In this document: positions 38,101 to 45,805 of the stretch, in pieces
Layout of the letters: every line of letters starts with the position of its first letter
Numbering within the stretch: position 1 is the first letter of the stretch
NCBI RefSeq assembly: GCF_019029495.1
Contig: NZ_JAERQM010000002.1
Span: 248,001-312,000, forward strand
Length of the DNA: 64,000 nt
Reading direction: 5' to 3'
DNA from: Falsiroseomonas oleicola
GTDB taxonomy: Bacteria > Pseudomonadota > Alphaproteobacteria > Acetobacterales > Acetobacteraceae
Notes under the pieces: model-generated
Told to the model about the DNA's origin: nothing
Database searches by the model: none
The model's input: the letters and a program-made list of their open reading frames with translations, nothing else
Translations under genes and position numbers: made by a program

Positions 38101-38286
38101 CAGCACCGCGATCGTCTCGGGCGAGGCCCCCGGAAGCTGCGTCGTCACCTGGATGGTGGGAAAATCCACCTCCGGCAGCGAGGACACGGGCAGGCGCATG
38201 TAGCCATAGAGGCCGGTCAGCAGCACCGCGATGGCCAGCAGCGCGGTTGCGACCGGCCGCGCGATGAAGGGGGCGGAGATGTTCAC
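35167..38286 (-). CDS. mdtB: RND efflux pump permease, MdtB-like
   Basis: RND permease of 1039 residues. The N-terminus (FIARPVATALLAIAVLLTGLYGYMRLPVSSLPEVDFPTIQV) and the KVNPADPPILTLAL stretch are those of MdtB. The TM4 pair ATGFVVDDAIVMIENI is intact. In MdtABC pumps the MdtB subunits contribute proton translocation and one MdtC subunit binds the drug. Four-base overlap with the adaptor gene shows tight coupling. It is very similar in length to its partner, so both should be functional. Confidence 0.93.
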   Translation of the reverse strand: MNISAPFIARPVATALLAIAVLLTGLYGYMRLPVSSLPEVDFPTIQVTTQLPGASPETIAVLVTASLERQLAQIAGLAEMVSVSGPSVSRITLQFNLDRDIDDAAQDVQAAINAARGTLPSTLPYPPTYAKVNPADPPILTLALTSETLPVSRMSDIVDTLLAQRLAQVGGVGRVAVQGNMRPAVRLQVDPRRLAAYGIGMEAVRSAVTAGNVAGAKGSVNGPLQASAVMANDQITTIAGFEDLIIAWRDEAPVRLRDVGVAVEGLENTLTAAWFNGRPAVLLDVQRQPGANIVATVEALRGQLDGLQRALPAGMELSVVSDRTETIRASVHEVQLTLVLSILLVVAVIFLFLRTLRATIVPGVALPLSIIGTFGIMALLGYSMDNLSLMALVIATGFVVDDAIVMIENIVRMIEEGKKPLQAAYEGAKQIGFTIVSLTLSLVAVFIPLLFMEGVVGRLFREFAMVLTISVLVSMVVSLTLTPMMCGLLLRPHGEDRPGRISDLFERGFEAMRRGYARTLDMALAREGLMLVLATLTVAGTVGLYVVMPKGFLPLQDTGLITITTEAPQDVSFARMSELQRQVAEVAQADPDVIAVTSVAGAGTVNAAQNTGRLTAVLRPRAERSDGVSAIMARLSPRLAEIPGIEIYMQPVQDIQIGTRPSSTQYQYTLMDSDAALIAEWAPRMLAAMRQLPELRDVGSDQREDGLRVQVQVDRLRAARLGVTMQAVDDTLYNAFGQRQISTIYAQNNQYRVVLEADPAQANDPAAIGLLRVTGSAAGATIAPQIPLAEIATITRGRAPLTITRQDQFPAVTLSFNLAPGASLGGALEAIRTAQAGLGLPDSMAGSFGGDAAEFTRSLAGQGWLILAAIIVIYIVLGVLYESVIHPITILSTLPSAGIGALLGLELFGLDLSVVGMIGIVLLMGIVKKNAIMMIDFALEAQREHGMTPRDAIREACLLRFRPIMMTTMAALLGALPLVLGSGAGSELRLPLGVSVIGGLLLSQVITLYTTPVIYLAMEAIRSRAQRLGHRAAPPAPAE

Positions 38287-39674
38287 GGTGCGGGCGGGGG
38301 GCCAGGGGGAGCGCCAGCAGGAGCCCCTGGCGCTCCACCGGCCGGCGGCCGGCGCCGCGCCTGCCGCGGCACCGCCACCGGCACCACCGGATCGGCCACC
38401 TGCACCGCGCTGCCCGCCACCAGGCGCAGCGCGCCGGAGGTGACGGCCCGCTCACCCGGGCGCATCCCCCGCAGCACCACGGCCTGCTGGCCGGCGATGG
38501 TGCCGAGCGTCAGCGGCCGCTGCTCCACCGTATTGTCGTCCTTCACCACGAAGGCGTAGGGCCCCTGCGGCCCGCGCTGCACCGCGACCAGCGGCAGCAC
38601 CACCACGTCGCGCAGCGTGTCCACCTGGATGCGGGTATTGACGAAGGCGCCGGGCCAGAGCCGCAGGTCGGCATTGGGGAATTCGGCCTTCAGCCGGATG
38701 GTGCCCGTGGTGGCGTCCACCTGGTTGTCCACCGTCACCAGCCGGCCGACCGGATTGGCCGGCGGCGGGCTGCCATCGGCGCGCGGCGGCGCCGATTCCG
38801 CCAGCCTCGCCTCCACCGGCACCTCGCCCCCGGCCAGCGCCTGCATCACCTGCGGCAGGGTCTGCTGCGGCAGGGTGAAGTTCACGGCGACGGGGCGAAG
38901 CTGCGTCACCACCACGATGCCGGTGGTGCTGCTGGACTGCACATAATTGCCGATATCCACCTGCCGCAGCCCGATCCGGCCATCGATGGGGGAGCGGATG
39001 GTGGTGTCGTCCAACTGCGCCTGGGCATTGGCGATGGTCGCGTCGTCGAACTGCAACTGCGCTTCAAGCTGCGCCACGGTGGCGCGCTGGGTGTCCAGCG
39101 TCTGCTGGGATGTGCCGCTGCTGCGGGCGAGCTGGGTGTAGCGCTGCAGGTCGCGCCGGGCATTGGCGAGCTGCGCCTCCCGCTGCGCCCGGGTCGCCAC
39201 CGCCTGGTCCAGCGCCGCCTGGTAGCTGCGCGAATCGATCCGCACCAGGATGTCGCCCGCCGTCACCTCCTGCCCCTCGCGGAACAGGATTTCCATGATG
39301 CGGCCGGAGACCTGCGGCACGATGGTGACGGTGTTGGAGGCCTGCACGGTGCCCAGCGCATCCAGCAGGATCGGCAGGTTCTCGACCGTCGCGGTCGCCG
39401 CCGTCACCGGAATCGCGGGCATGCCGCGCCTCGCGCCGGCGGGGCCAGCCCCGGTCGTCACCTGGGGTGTCGCGCCGAACCAGCCCTGCTGCCAGGCATA
39501 GCCACCACCTGCCGCCGCCAGCAGCGCGGCCGAAAGCAGCCAGGGCCAGGCCCGGCGCCGCGCGGCCGGCTGCGGTGCCGGCAGCGCCAGCACCTCCGGC
39601 GGCGCGGGCAGGGCCTTGGGCGTGGGGGAGGCCAAGGGCGGCTCCGGCTGCGGCGGGCGGGGCAGGTCATTCAT
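38283..39674 (-). CDS. mdtA: RND periplasmic adaptor, MdtA-like
   Basis: Membrane-fusion protein of 463 residues linking the RND pump to the outer-membrane channel. The N-terminus has a Pro-rich cytoplasmic segment (residues 1-38), then one transmembrane anchor (AWPWLLSAALLAAAGGGYAW). The lipoyl/barrel regions include QVSGRIMEILFREGQEVTAGDILVRID, a coiled-coil hairpin near residues 145-205 and the closing beta-barrel. The C-terminal 22 residues are Pro/Gly/Ala (APGAPAGAPPGPP), a low-complexity tail. It overlaps both neighbours by four bases. Confidence 0.92.
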   Translation of the reverse strand: MNDLPRPPQPEPPLASPTPKALPAPPEVLALPAPQPAARRRAWPWLLSAALLAAAGGGYAWQQGWFGATPQVTTGAGPAGARRGMPAIPVTAATATVENLPILLDALGTVQASNTVTIVPQVSGRIMEILFREGQEVTAGDILVRIDSRSYQAALDQAVATRAQREAQLANARRDLQRYTQLARSSGTSQQTLDTQRATVAQLEAQLQFDDATIANAQAQLDDTTIRSPIDGRIGLRQVDIGNYVQSSSTTGIVVVTQLRPVAVNFTLPQQTLPQVMQALAGGEVPVEARLAESAPPRADGSPPPANPVGRLVTVDNQVDATTGTIRLKAEFPNADLRLWPGAFVNTRIQVDTLRDVVVLPLVAVQRGPQGPYAFVVKDDNTVEQRPLTLGTIAGQQAVVLRGMRPGERAVTSGALRLVAGSAVQVADPVVPVAVPRQARRRPPAGGAPGAPAGAPPGPPPAP

Positions 39675-41161
39675 GGCAGGGGCCTTGTCGGGCCGCCGGC
39701 AATCGGGGCGGGCTGGGGAGATGGGGTGGAGGCGGGCGGAACATAGGTCCAGCCGCCGCCGAGCGCGGTGAACAAGGCGGCAGCGGCCTGCAACCGGTCC
39801 GTCTGCGCCTGGGCCAGGGCGTTGCGGGCGGTGAACAGGCTGGACTGAACGCTCAGCACCGTCAGCAGATCCACCGTGCCGGCCTGCAGCTGCGCCTCCG
39901 CGATCGCATAGGCCCGCCGGGCGGAGGCTTCGCGCACCCGCTGCAACTCCACCGATTCACTGGTGCGGCGCAGGGCGGAAAGGCTGGTCTCGGTGTCCTG
40001 CAGCGCGGCCAGGATGGTGCGCTGGTACTCCGCCAGCAACTCCTGCTGCCGGGCGTCGAACTGCTCCACCTGGGCGCGCAGCGACCCGGCATTGAAGATC
40101 GGCGCGGTCAGCCCGGCCGCCAGGCTGTACACGGTGGAACCCGGCCGCAGCAGCAGGTCCAGCGCCGTGCTCTGCAGGCCACCCGAGCCGGTCAGTGCGA
40201 TGGTCGGGAACAGCGCGGCGCGGGCGGCGGCGAGATTGGCATTGCCGGCGGCGAGGTTGGCCTCCGCCAGTTGCACATCCGGCCGCCGCACCAGCACCTC
40301 CGCCGGCAGGCCGGCCGTCACGGGCGGCACGCGAATCGCCTCCAGCCGCATGGCGCGGATGTCGATCTCCCCCGGCGCCACGCCGGTCAGGGTGCCGAGG
40401 GCGAAGCTGTTCTGTTCCGCCGTCTGTTGCAGCGGCGGGATGGCGGCGCGCTGCTGCGCCACGGTGGTTTCCTGCTGCGCCACATCCAGGCCGGTGGCGG
40501 TGCCCACCGCCACGCGCTGGCGCAGGATGGACAGGTTGCGGTTCGCCAGCTCCAGGTTGCCGCGCTGGATTTCCAACTGCTCCTGCGCGCCGAGCACGTT
40601 GAACAGGGCGGTGGCGACGGAGGACTGGGTGCTGAGCGCGGTGACGCCGATGGCATAGCGCGCCGCGGTGGCGGAGGAGCGGGCGCTTTCCAGGATGGCC
40701 CGGTTGCGGCCCCAGAAGTCCACCTCATAGCTGGCCGAGAGGCCCACCCCGAAGCTGTTCCCCGCGCTGCCGGCCGAGCCCGGATTGCGGTTGGTGCCGC
40801 GCGACCGGCCGGCCGAAAGGTCCCCATCCACGGTCGGCAGCAGTGCCGCGCCGGAGATCCGCACCTCCGCATCCGCCTGCCGCAGCCGGGCCGCCGCGCC
40901 GGCCAGGTCCAGGTTGCCCGCCATGGCCGCCCGCATCAGCGCATCGAGCTGCGGCGTGTCGAATTCCCGCCACCAATCGGGCTCCGGCCAGCGCATGGCG
41001 GTCGGCGCCGGCTCGGCCTGGGCCATGCGGAAGACGCTGGGCAGGCGCAGGCCGGAAGCCGCCGGGTCGATCCGCGCCGCGCAGCCAGTGGCCAGAAGCG
41101 CCAGGCCAAGCAGGCCGGAGGTGCGGAGAATGGCGGGGCGGGGGGGAAGATGGTGGCGCAT
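39671..41161 (-). CDS. NodT-family outer-membrane efflux lipoprotein
   Basis: TolC-like channel of 496 residues anchored in the outer membrane. The lipobox is LLATGC near residue 24 (signal ILRTSGLLGLALLATGC), and two OEP repeats follow with long helices (ARQQELLAEYQRTILAALQDTETSL). The start at 41161 is taken because it places the signal peptide correctly; a longer reading to 41305 has no signal peptide. It is first in the operon, ahead of the adaptor and two RND pumps, giving a complete tripartite exporter. The C-terminus is Pro-rich. Confidence 0.92.
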   Translation of the reverse strand: MRHHLPPRPAILRTSGLLGLALLATGCAARIDPAASGLRLPSVFRMAQAEPAPTAMRWPEPDWWREFDTPQLDALMRAAMAGNLDLAGAAARLRQADAEVRISGAALLPTVDGDLSAGRSRGTNRNPGSAGSAGNSFGVGLSASYEVDFWGRNRAILESARSSATAARYAIGVTALSTQSSVATALFNVLGAQEQLEIQRGNLELANRNLSILRQRVAVGTATGLDVAQQETTVAQQRAAIPPLQQTAEQNSFALGTLTGVAPGEIDIRAMRLEAIRVPPVTAGLPAEVLVRRPDVQLAEANLAAGNANLAAARAALFPTIALTGSGGLQSTALDLLLRPGSTVYSLAAGLTAPIFNAGSLRAQVEQFDARQQELLAEYQRTILAALQDTETSLSALRRTSESVELQRVREASARRAYAIAEAQLQAGTVDLLTVLSVQSSLFTARNALAQAQTDRLQAAAALFTALGGGWTYVPPASTPSPQPAPIAGGPTRPLP

Positions 41162-41485
41162 GCGCGGCAATATGAACCCTGCTTGTGGCGCCGGGGAGGC
41201 GGACGCCCTCTGCATGTCTCTCTGGCCCGGCGGGGCCGTGAGGGCCACCGACTTTTGGCTACGAAGCGTTTCGGCCGGTAAGCGGCGCCGCGCTGGTCGC
41301 AACATCGGCGGTTCCGACCGCCGGAAAAGGGCGCGGCGGCAGCAAGGTTAATATTCCTTAAGCCCAACTGACCTCCGCCTGTCACATGCCGCGGATACCA
41401 AGCCGCGCATGAAAGGCAGCCGGCGACCCGCATCCGTGAAGACGGGTCGGGTGGAACGGCGTGCCGCGATGTCCGGAGCGATGAC
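41162..41485. other. Divergent intergenic region between the efflux operon and the RTX gene
   Basis: 324 bases without a convincing gene. It must hold two outward promoters. A short AT-rich patch (GGTTAATATTCCTTAAG, 41345-41361) is the most promoter-like stretch. Small hairpins are visible: CGGCGGT-TCCG-ACCGCCG near 41305-41322 and GACCCG/CGGGTC near 41428-41452. I see no recognisable operator and no regulator gene beside it. Confidence 0.5.
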
Positions 41486-44400
41486 ATGAGCCTGAGCACG
41501 ACCGCCACCAACGCCCTGACCTTCGCGGAGACCGGCAGCCTGGCCCTGGCCGGCGCCGAGATCTCGGCCTTCGATCCCGGCAGCAATCGCCTTTTCGTGA
41601 CCTCCGGCAGCGGGCTTCAGGTGGTGGACCTGTCCAACCCCGCCGCGCCGGTGCTGGTGACGACCATCGACTTCACCGATCTCGGCTTCGTCACCACCGA
41701 CATCACCAGCGTCGCGGTGAAGAATGGCGTGGTCGCCGTGGCCCTGCCCGATGCCGACAAGGCGCTGCCCGGCCAGGTGGTGCTGCTGAACGCCGCCGAT
41801 GGCGCGCTGCTGAATGCGGTGACCGTGGGCGCGCTGCCGGACAGCCTGACCTTCACCCCCGATGGCAGCAGGATCCTCGTCGCCAATGAGGGCGAGATGA
41901 ACGAGGACGGCACCGATGGCGACGGCAGTGTCAGCATCATCGACCTGAGCAATGGTGCGGCCAACGCGACCGTCACCACCGCCACCTTCGATGCCTTCAA
42001 CGGCCAGGAAGACGCACTGCGCGCCGCCGGCGTGCGCATCTTCGAGAGCCGCAGCGTCGCCCAGGATGTCGAGCCGGAGTATGTGGCGATCTCCGCCGAC
42101 GGCCTGACCGCCATGGTGACCTTGCAGGAAGCCAATGCGGTGGCCCTGCTGGATATCGCCACCGCCACCTTCACGGCCATCGTGCCGCTCGGGCTGAAGG
42201 ATTTCTCCGGCCTGCTGGCCGACTACAGCGACCGTGACGGCCCGGGCAACGACCCGCTGCCGGGCAACCTGGTGAATGCCCCGGTCTTCGGCATGTACAT
42301 GCCGGATGCGATCGACAGCTACCAGGCCGATGGCCAGACCTTCTACGTCATCGCCAATGAGGGCGACGACCGCGACGACTTTCTCAGCGGCGGCGAGACC
42401 ATCCGCGTCGGCAACAACGGCTATGTGCTCGACCCGACCGTCTTCCCGAATGCGGCCGAGTTGAAGGACAATGACAATCTCGGCCGGCTTACCGTCTCCA
42501 ACGCGCCGGGCCTGCGCGGGGACACGGATGGCGACGGCGATATCGACCAGATCCTGATGTATGGCGCGCGGTCGTTCTCCATCCTCGACGCGCAGGGCAA
42601 TATCGTCTTCGACAGCGCCGACATCATCGAGCGCATCGTGGCCGAGCATTTCCCCGAACTGGTCGATGACAGCCGCAGCGACAACAAGGGGCCGGAGCCG
42701 GAGGGCATCGAGATCGCCCAGATCGGCGGCTCCACCTATGCCTTCGTCGCGCTGGAACGCTCCAATATCACGCTGAGCTTCGACGTGACGAACCCGGAGG
42801 CGGTGTCCTATGTCGGCGCCGCGCGGATGGAGGGTTCGGTCAGCCCCGAGGGCGTGCTGGTGATCCCGGCCGAGGATTCGCCGACCGGCAAGGCGCTGCT
42901 CGTGGTCAGCAACGAGGTGAGCAGCACGCTCTCCGTCTTCACCACCACCCAGACCCCGGCCTTCACCCTCCAGCTGCTGCATTTCGCCGATGGCGAGGCG
43001 GGCCTGCTGGCCGGCAGCACGGCGAAGAACCTGGCCGCGCTGGTCGATGCCTTCGACGGCACCTATGAGAACACGCTGATCCTGGCCGGCGGCGACAACT
43101 ACATCCCCGGTCCCTTCCTGGCCGCCGGCACCGATGCCTCCGTCGCCGCCACCCATGGCCGCGGCAACAACCCCGGCGCGGCGGATATCGAGATCCACAA
43201 CCGCATCGGCGTGGAAGCCTCGACCATCGGCAACCATGAATTCGACCTTGGCACCAATGCCTTCGCCGACGCCGTGAACGACGCGGCCTTCCCCTATCTC
43301 TCCGCCAACCTCGACTTCTCCGGCGACCCGGCGCTTGCCGGCCGCTACACGGAGACGGTCGGCACGGGTGGGCTGGAGGATGCCTCGACGCTGGCCGGCC
43401 GCATCGTGCCTTCCGCCGTGGTGGACAAGGGTGGCGAGAAGATCGGCCTGGTCGGCGTGACCACGCAGATCCTGGAGAACATCTCCTCCACCGGCGGCGT
43501 CGAGGTGAAGGGCTTTGACGGCGACGGCGCCGAGACCAACGACATGGTCCTGCTGGCCGCCCAGCTTCAGCCGGTGATCGACGACCTGATCGCCCAGGGC
43601 GTCAACAAGATCATCCTGATGTCCCACCTCCAGCAGATCCAGTTCGAGCAGCAACTGGCGACGCTGCTGAGCGGTGTCGACATCATCCTCGCCGCCGGCT
43701 CCAACACCCGCCTTGGCGACGAGAACGACCAGGCGGTGGAATTCCCCGGCCATGCCGCGGATTTCGCCGGAACCTACCCGCTGGTCACCACCGGCGCGGA
43801 TGGCGGCACCACGCTGATCGTCAACACCGACAATGAGTACACCTACCTCGGCCGCCTGGTGGTTGACTTCGATGCCGAGGGCCGCATCATCCTGGAGAAC
43901 CTCGACAGCGCGGTGAACGGCGCCTACGCCGCGACCGACCAGAATGTGGCCGATGCCTGGGGCGTGGAGGTCGAGGACCTCGACACCACCGCCTTCGCCG
44001 AGGGCACCAAGGGCGCCGAGGTGGCCGAGATCACCGATGCGGTGGCCGCGGTGATCGCCGCCAAGGACGGCAATGTCTTCGGCTATACCGATGTCTATCT
44101 GGAAGGCGAGCGTGCCCAGGTCCGCAGCCAGGAAACCAACCTCGGCAACCTGACCGCCGATGCCAACCGCGAAGCGGCGGCGGATGCGCTGGGCGACCAG
44201 CCCTTCATCTTCTCCCTGAAGAATGGCGGCGGCATCCGCGCGCAGATCGGCGCGATCGATGTCGTCAGCGGCGACAAGCTGCCGCCGATCGCCAATGACA
44301 GCGCCGGCAAGCCCGCCGGCGGGGTCTCCGAACTCGATGTCGAGAATGCGCTGCGCTTCGACAACAAGCTGATGGTGTTCGACACCACGCCGCAGGGTCT

Positions 44401-45652
44401 GCTGAACATCCTGGAATTCGCCGCCAGCATCAATCCCGGCAGCGGCGGCTTCATCCAGCTCGGCGGCGTGCGCTTCGCCTTCGACCCGGACAATGCGGTG
44501 GGTGAGAAGGTGACCAGCGTCGCCCTGACGGACCAGGCCGGCCATGTGATCGCCCGCGTGGTCGAGAATGGCGAGATCGTCGCCGGCGCCCCGGCGCTCA
44601 TCAGCGTCGTCGCGCTGAACTTCACGGCGAATGGTGGCGACGGCTATCCGGTGAAGGCCAATGGCAGCAACTTCCGCTACCTGCTGGATGACGGCACGCT
44701 GAGCGCGCCGATCGACGCGTCGCAGGACTTCACCGCGGGCGGCAATGTCCCTGCCAATGCGCTGGGCGAGCAGCAGGCGCTGGAAGCCTACATGCAGGAA
44801 TTCCACGGCACGCCGGAAACCGCCTTCAACCAGGCGGATACCCCGGCCTCCGAGGACACCCGCATCCAGAACCTGAACGCCAAGGCCGAGGACACGGTGT
44901 TCGAAGGCCTGGACATCACCGGCGGCGAGGGTGCCGACCGCATCGTCGGCACCGAGGGCGACGACACGCAGAGCGGCGGCGACGGCGATGACCGCCTGCT
45001 CGGCCGCGGTGGCGATGACCTGCTGATCGGCGGTGCCGGCAACGATCGCCTGGTCGGCGATGCGGGTGCCGACACGCTGCTCGGTGGCGACGGCAACGAC
45101 ACCATGTCCGGTGGCGCGGGCAACGACACCCTGGTCGGCGATGCCGGCAACGACCGCCTGCTGGGCGATGCCGGTGATGACCGCCTGTTCGGCATGGACG
45201 GCAACGACACCATCCTCGGCGGCACCGGCAATGACGATCTGGAGGGCGGCGACGGTGCGGACCGCATGCTGGGCGGCGCCGGCGACGACGTGCTGATGGG
45301 CGGCCTTGGCCTCGACATCCTGCTGGGTGGCGCGGGCGCCGATATCTTCCGCTTCGCCGCCTATGAGGAAAGCCTGCGCGGCAGCTCCGACCGCATCCGC
45401 GACTTCTCGGTGGCGGAGGGCGACAAGATCGACCTCTCCTTCATCGACACCGACCTGCTGATGCCGGGGGACCAGGGCTTCGTCTTCGTCGGCAGCGACG
45501 CCTTCCTCGGCGGCGGCGTGGCCTCCGTCCGGGTCCAGTACGGCCTCACCGGCACCGCGGTGCAGGTGGATGCCGGCGATGGCGGGGATGCCGAGATGCT
45601 GATCCTGCTGGTCGGTCAGCCGGCCCTGCAGGCCAGCGACTTCATCCTGTAA
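41486..45652 (+). CDS. Choice-of-anchor I / 5'-nucleotidase protein with 16 RTX repeats
   Basis: Large secreted-type protein of 1388 residues without a Sec signal. Residues ~15-490 form a choice-of-anchor I beta-propeller (GNNGYVLDPTVFPNAAELKDN, ARSFSILDAQGN). Residues ~495-1040 are a 5'-nucleotidase/metallophosphatase with GNHEFDLG at 582 and ETNLGNLTADANREA; the first metal site reads FADGEAG instead of the usual DxH. Residues 1146-1289 are 16 consecutive nonapeptides of the GGxGxD type, then a C-terminal RTX secretion domain. These repeats bind calcium after type I secretion. No type I ABC/adaptor genes are in the window. A role in extracellular phosphate or nucleotide scavenging is likely but not shown. 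Confidence 0.88.
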   Translation: MSLSTTATNALTFAETGSLALAGAEISAFDPGSNRLFVTSGSGLQVVDLSNPAAPVLVTTIDFTDLGFVTTDITSVAVKNGVVAVALPDADKALPGQVVLLNAADGALLNAVTVGALPDSLTFTPDGSRILVANEGEMNEDGTDGDGSVSIIDLSNGAANATVTTATFDAFNGQEDALRAAGVRIFESRSVAQDVEPEYVAISADGLTAMVTLQEANAVALLDIATATFTAIVPLGLKDFSGLLADYSDRDGPGNDPLPGNLVNAPVFGMYMPDAIDSYQADGQTFYVIANEGDDRDDFLSGGETIRVGNNGYVLDPTVFPNAAELKDNDNLGRLTVSNAPGLRGDTDGDGDIDQILMYGARSFSILDAQGNIVFDSADIIERIVAEHFPELVDDSRSDNKGPEPEGIEIAQIGGSTYAFVALERSNITLSFDVTNPEAVSYVGAARMEGSVSPEGVLVIPAEDSPTGKALLVVSNEVSSTLSVFTTTQTPAFTLQLLHFADGEAGLLAGSTAKNLAALVDAFDGTYENTLILAGGDNYIPGPFLAAGTDASVAATHGRGNNPGAADIEIHNRIGVEASTIGNHEFDLGTNAFADAVNDAAFPYLSANLDFSGDPALAGRYTETVGTGGLEDASTLAGRIVPSAVVDKGGEKIGLVGVTTQILENISSTGGVEVKGFDGDGAETNDMVLLAAQLQPVIDDLIAQGVNKIILMSHLQQIQFEQQLATLLSGVDIILAAGSNTRLGDENDQAVEFPGHAADFAGTYPLVTTGADGGTTLIVNTDNEYTYLGRLVVDFDAEGRIILENLDSAVNGAYAATDQNVADAWGVEVEDLDTTAFAEGTKGAEVAEITDAVAAVIAAKDGNVFGYTDVYLEGERAQVRSQETNLGNLTADANREAAADALGDQPFIFSLKNGGGIRAQIGAIDVVSGDKLPPIANDSAGKPAGGVSELDVENALRFDNKLMVFDTTPQGLLNILEFAASINPGSGGFIQLGGVRFAFDPDNAVGEKVTSVALTDQAGHVIARVVENGEIVAGAPALISVVALNFTANGGDGYPVKANGSNFRYLLDDGTLSAPIDASQDFTAGGNVPANALGEQQALEAYMQEFHGTPETAFNQADTPASEDTRIQNLNAKAEDTVFEGLDITGGEGADRIVGTEGDDTQSGGDGDDRLLGRGGDDLLIGGAGNDRLVGDAGADTLLGGDGNDTMSGGAGNDTLVGDAGNDRLLGDAGDDRLFGMDGNDTILGGTGNDDLEGGDGADRMLGGAGDDVLMGGLGLDILLGGAGADIFRFAAYEESLRGSSDRIRDFSVAEGDKIDLSFIDTDLLMPGDQGFVFVGSDAFLGGGVASVRVQYGLTGTAVQVDAGDGGDAEMLILLVGQPALQASDFIL

Positions 45653-45656
45653 GGCT

Positions 45657-45691
45657 TATACCAGCGCTCGATTGCATCGAGCGCTGGTATA
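45657..45691. terminator. Perfect 16-bp hairpin after the RTX gene
   Basis: TATACCAGCGCTCGAT, loop TGC, ATCGAGCGCTGGTATA form an uninterrupted 16-bp stem starting four bases after the RTX stop codon. No T-run follows. Standing between convergent genes, it probably stops or protects both transcripts. It abuts the multi-hairpin repeat that fills the rest of the gap. Confidence 0.75.
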
Positions 45692-45700
45692 CCTTGCCAG

Positions 45701-45805
45701 GCCCTCAGGCGCCGGGCGGAAACCTCCGGTTTCCTCGGCTGCGCGGCATAAGCCGCGGCGCCCATTCGGGCGCTCGGACCGGTCAAGAGACCGATCCGCC
45801 GGTAT
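45701..45805 (-). repeat. Multi-hairpin intergenic repeat, copy A
   Basis: Read on the minus strand, this copy starts with ATACCGGCGG directly at the TAA of the coiled-coil gene and folds into four successive stems. These are GGACCGGTC/GACCGATCC (one mismatch), GCGCCC/GGGCGC with loop ATTC (45758-45773), GCGGC/GCCGC (45743-45756) and GGAAACC/GGTTTCC (45718-45734), ending in GAGGGC. Copy B at 49558-49668 has the same order, the same linkers and different but still paired stems. Confidence 0.7.

Noticed and set aside
34156-38559. A 1467-codon plus-strand open frame antisense to the two RND pump genes
   Set aside because: His/Arg/Gly/Gln-rich composition without any domain; it mirrors conserved RND genes in the opposite strand and is a product of high GC.
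41386-41410. A CTGTCAC-like motif as a possible PhoB box upstream of the nucleotidase gene
   Set aside because: Only one half resembles the consensus; the second direct repeat is missing.
41348-44806. An 1152-codon minus-strand frame opposite the RTX protein gene
   Set aside because: No family features; the plus strand has the propeller, nucleotidase and RTX motifs.
44921-45352. Regular DNA repeats that might suggest a CRISPR array
   Set aside because: They encode in-frame RTX nonapeptides of 27 bases each without spacers.
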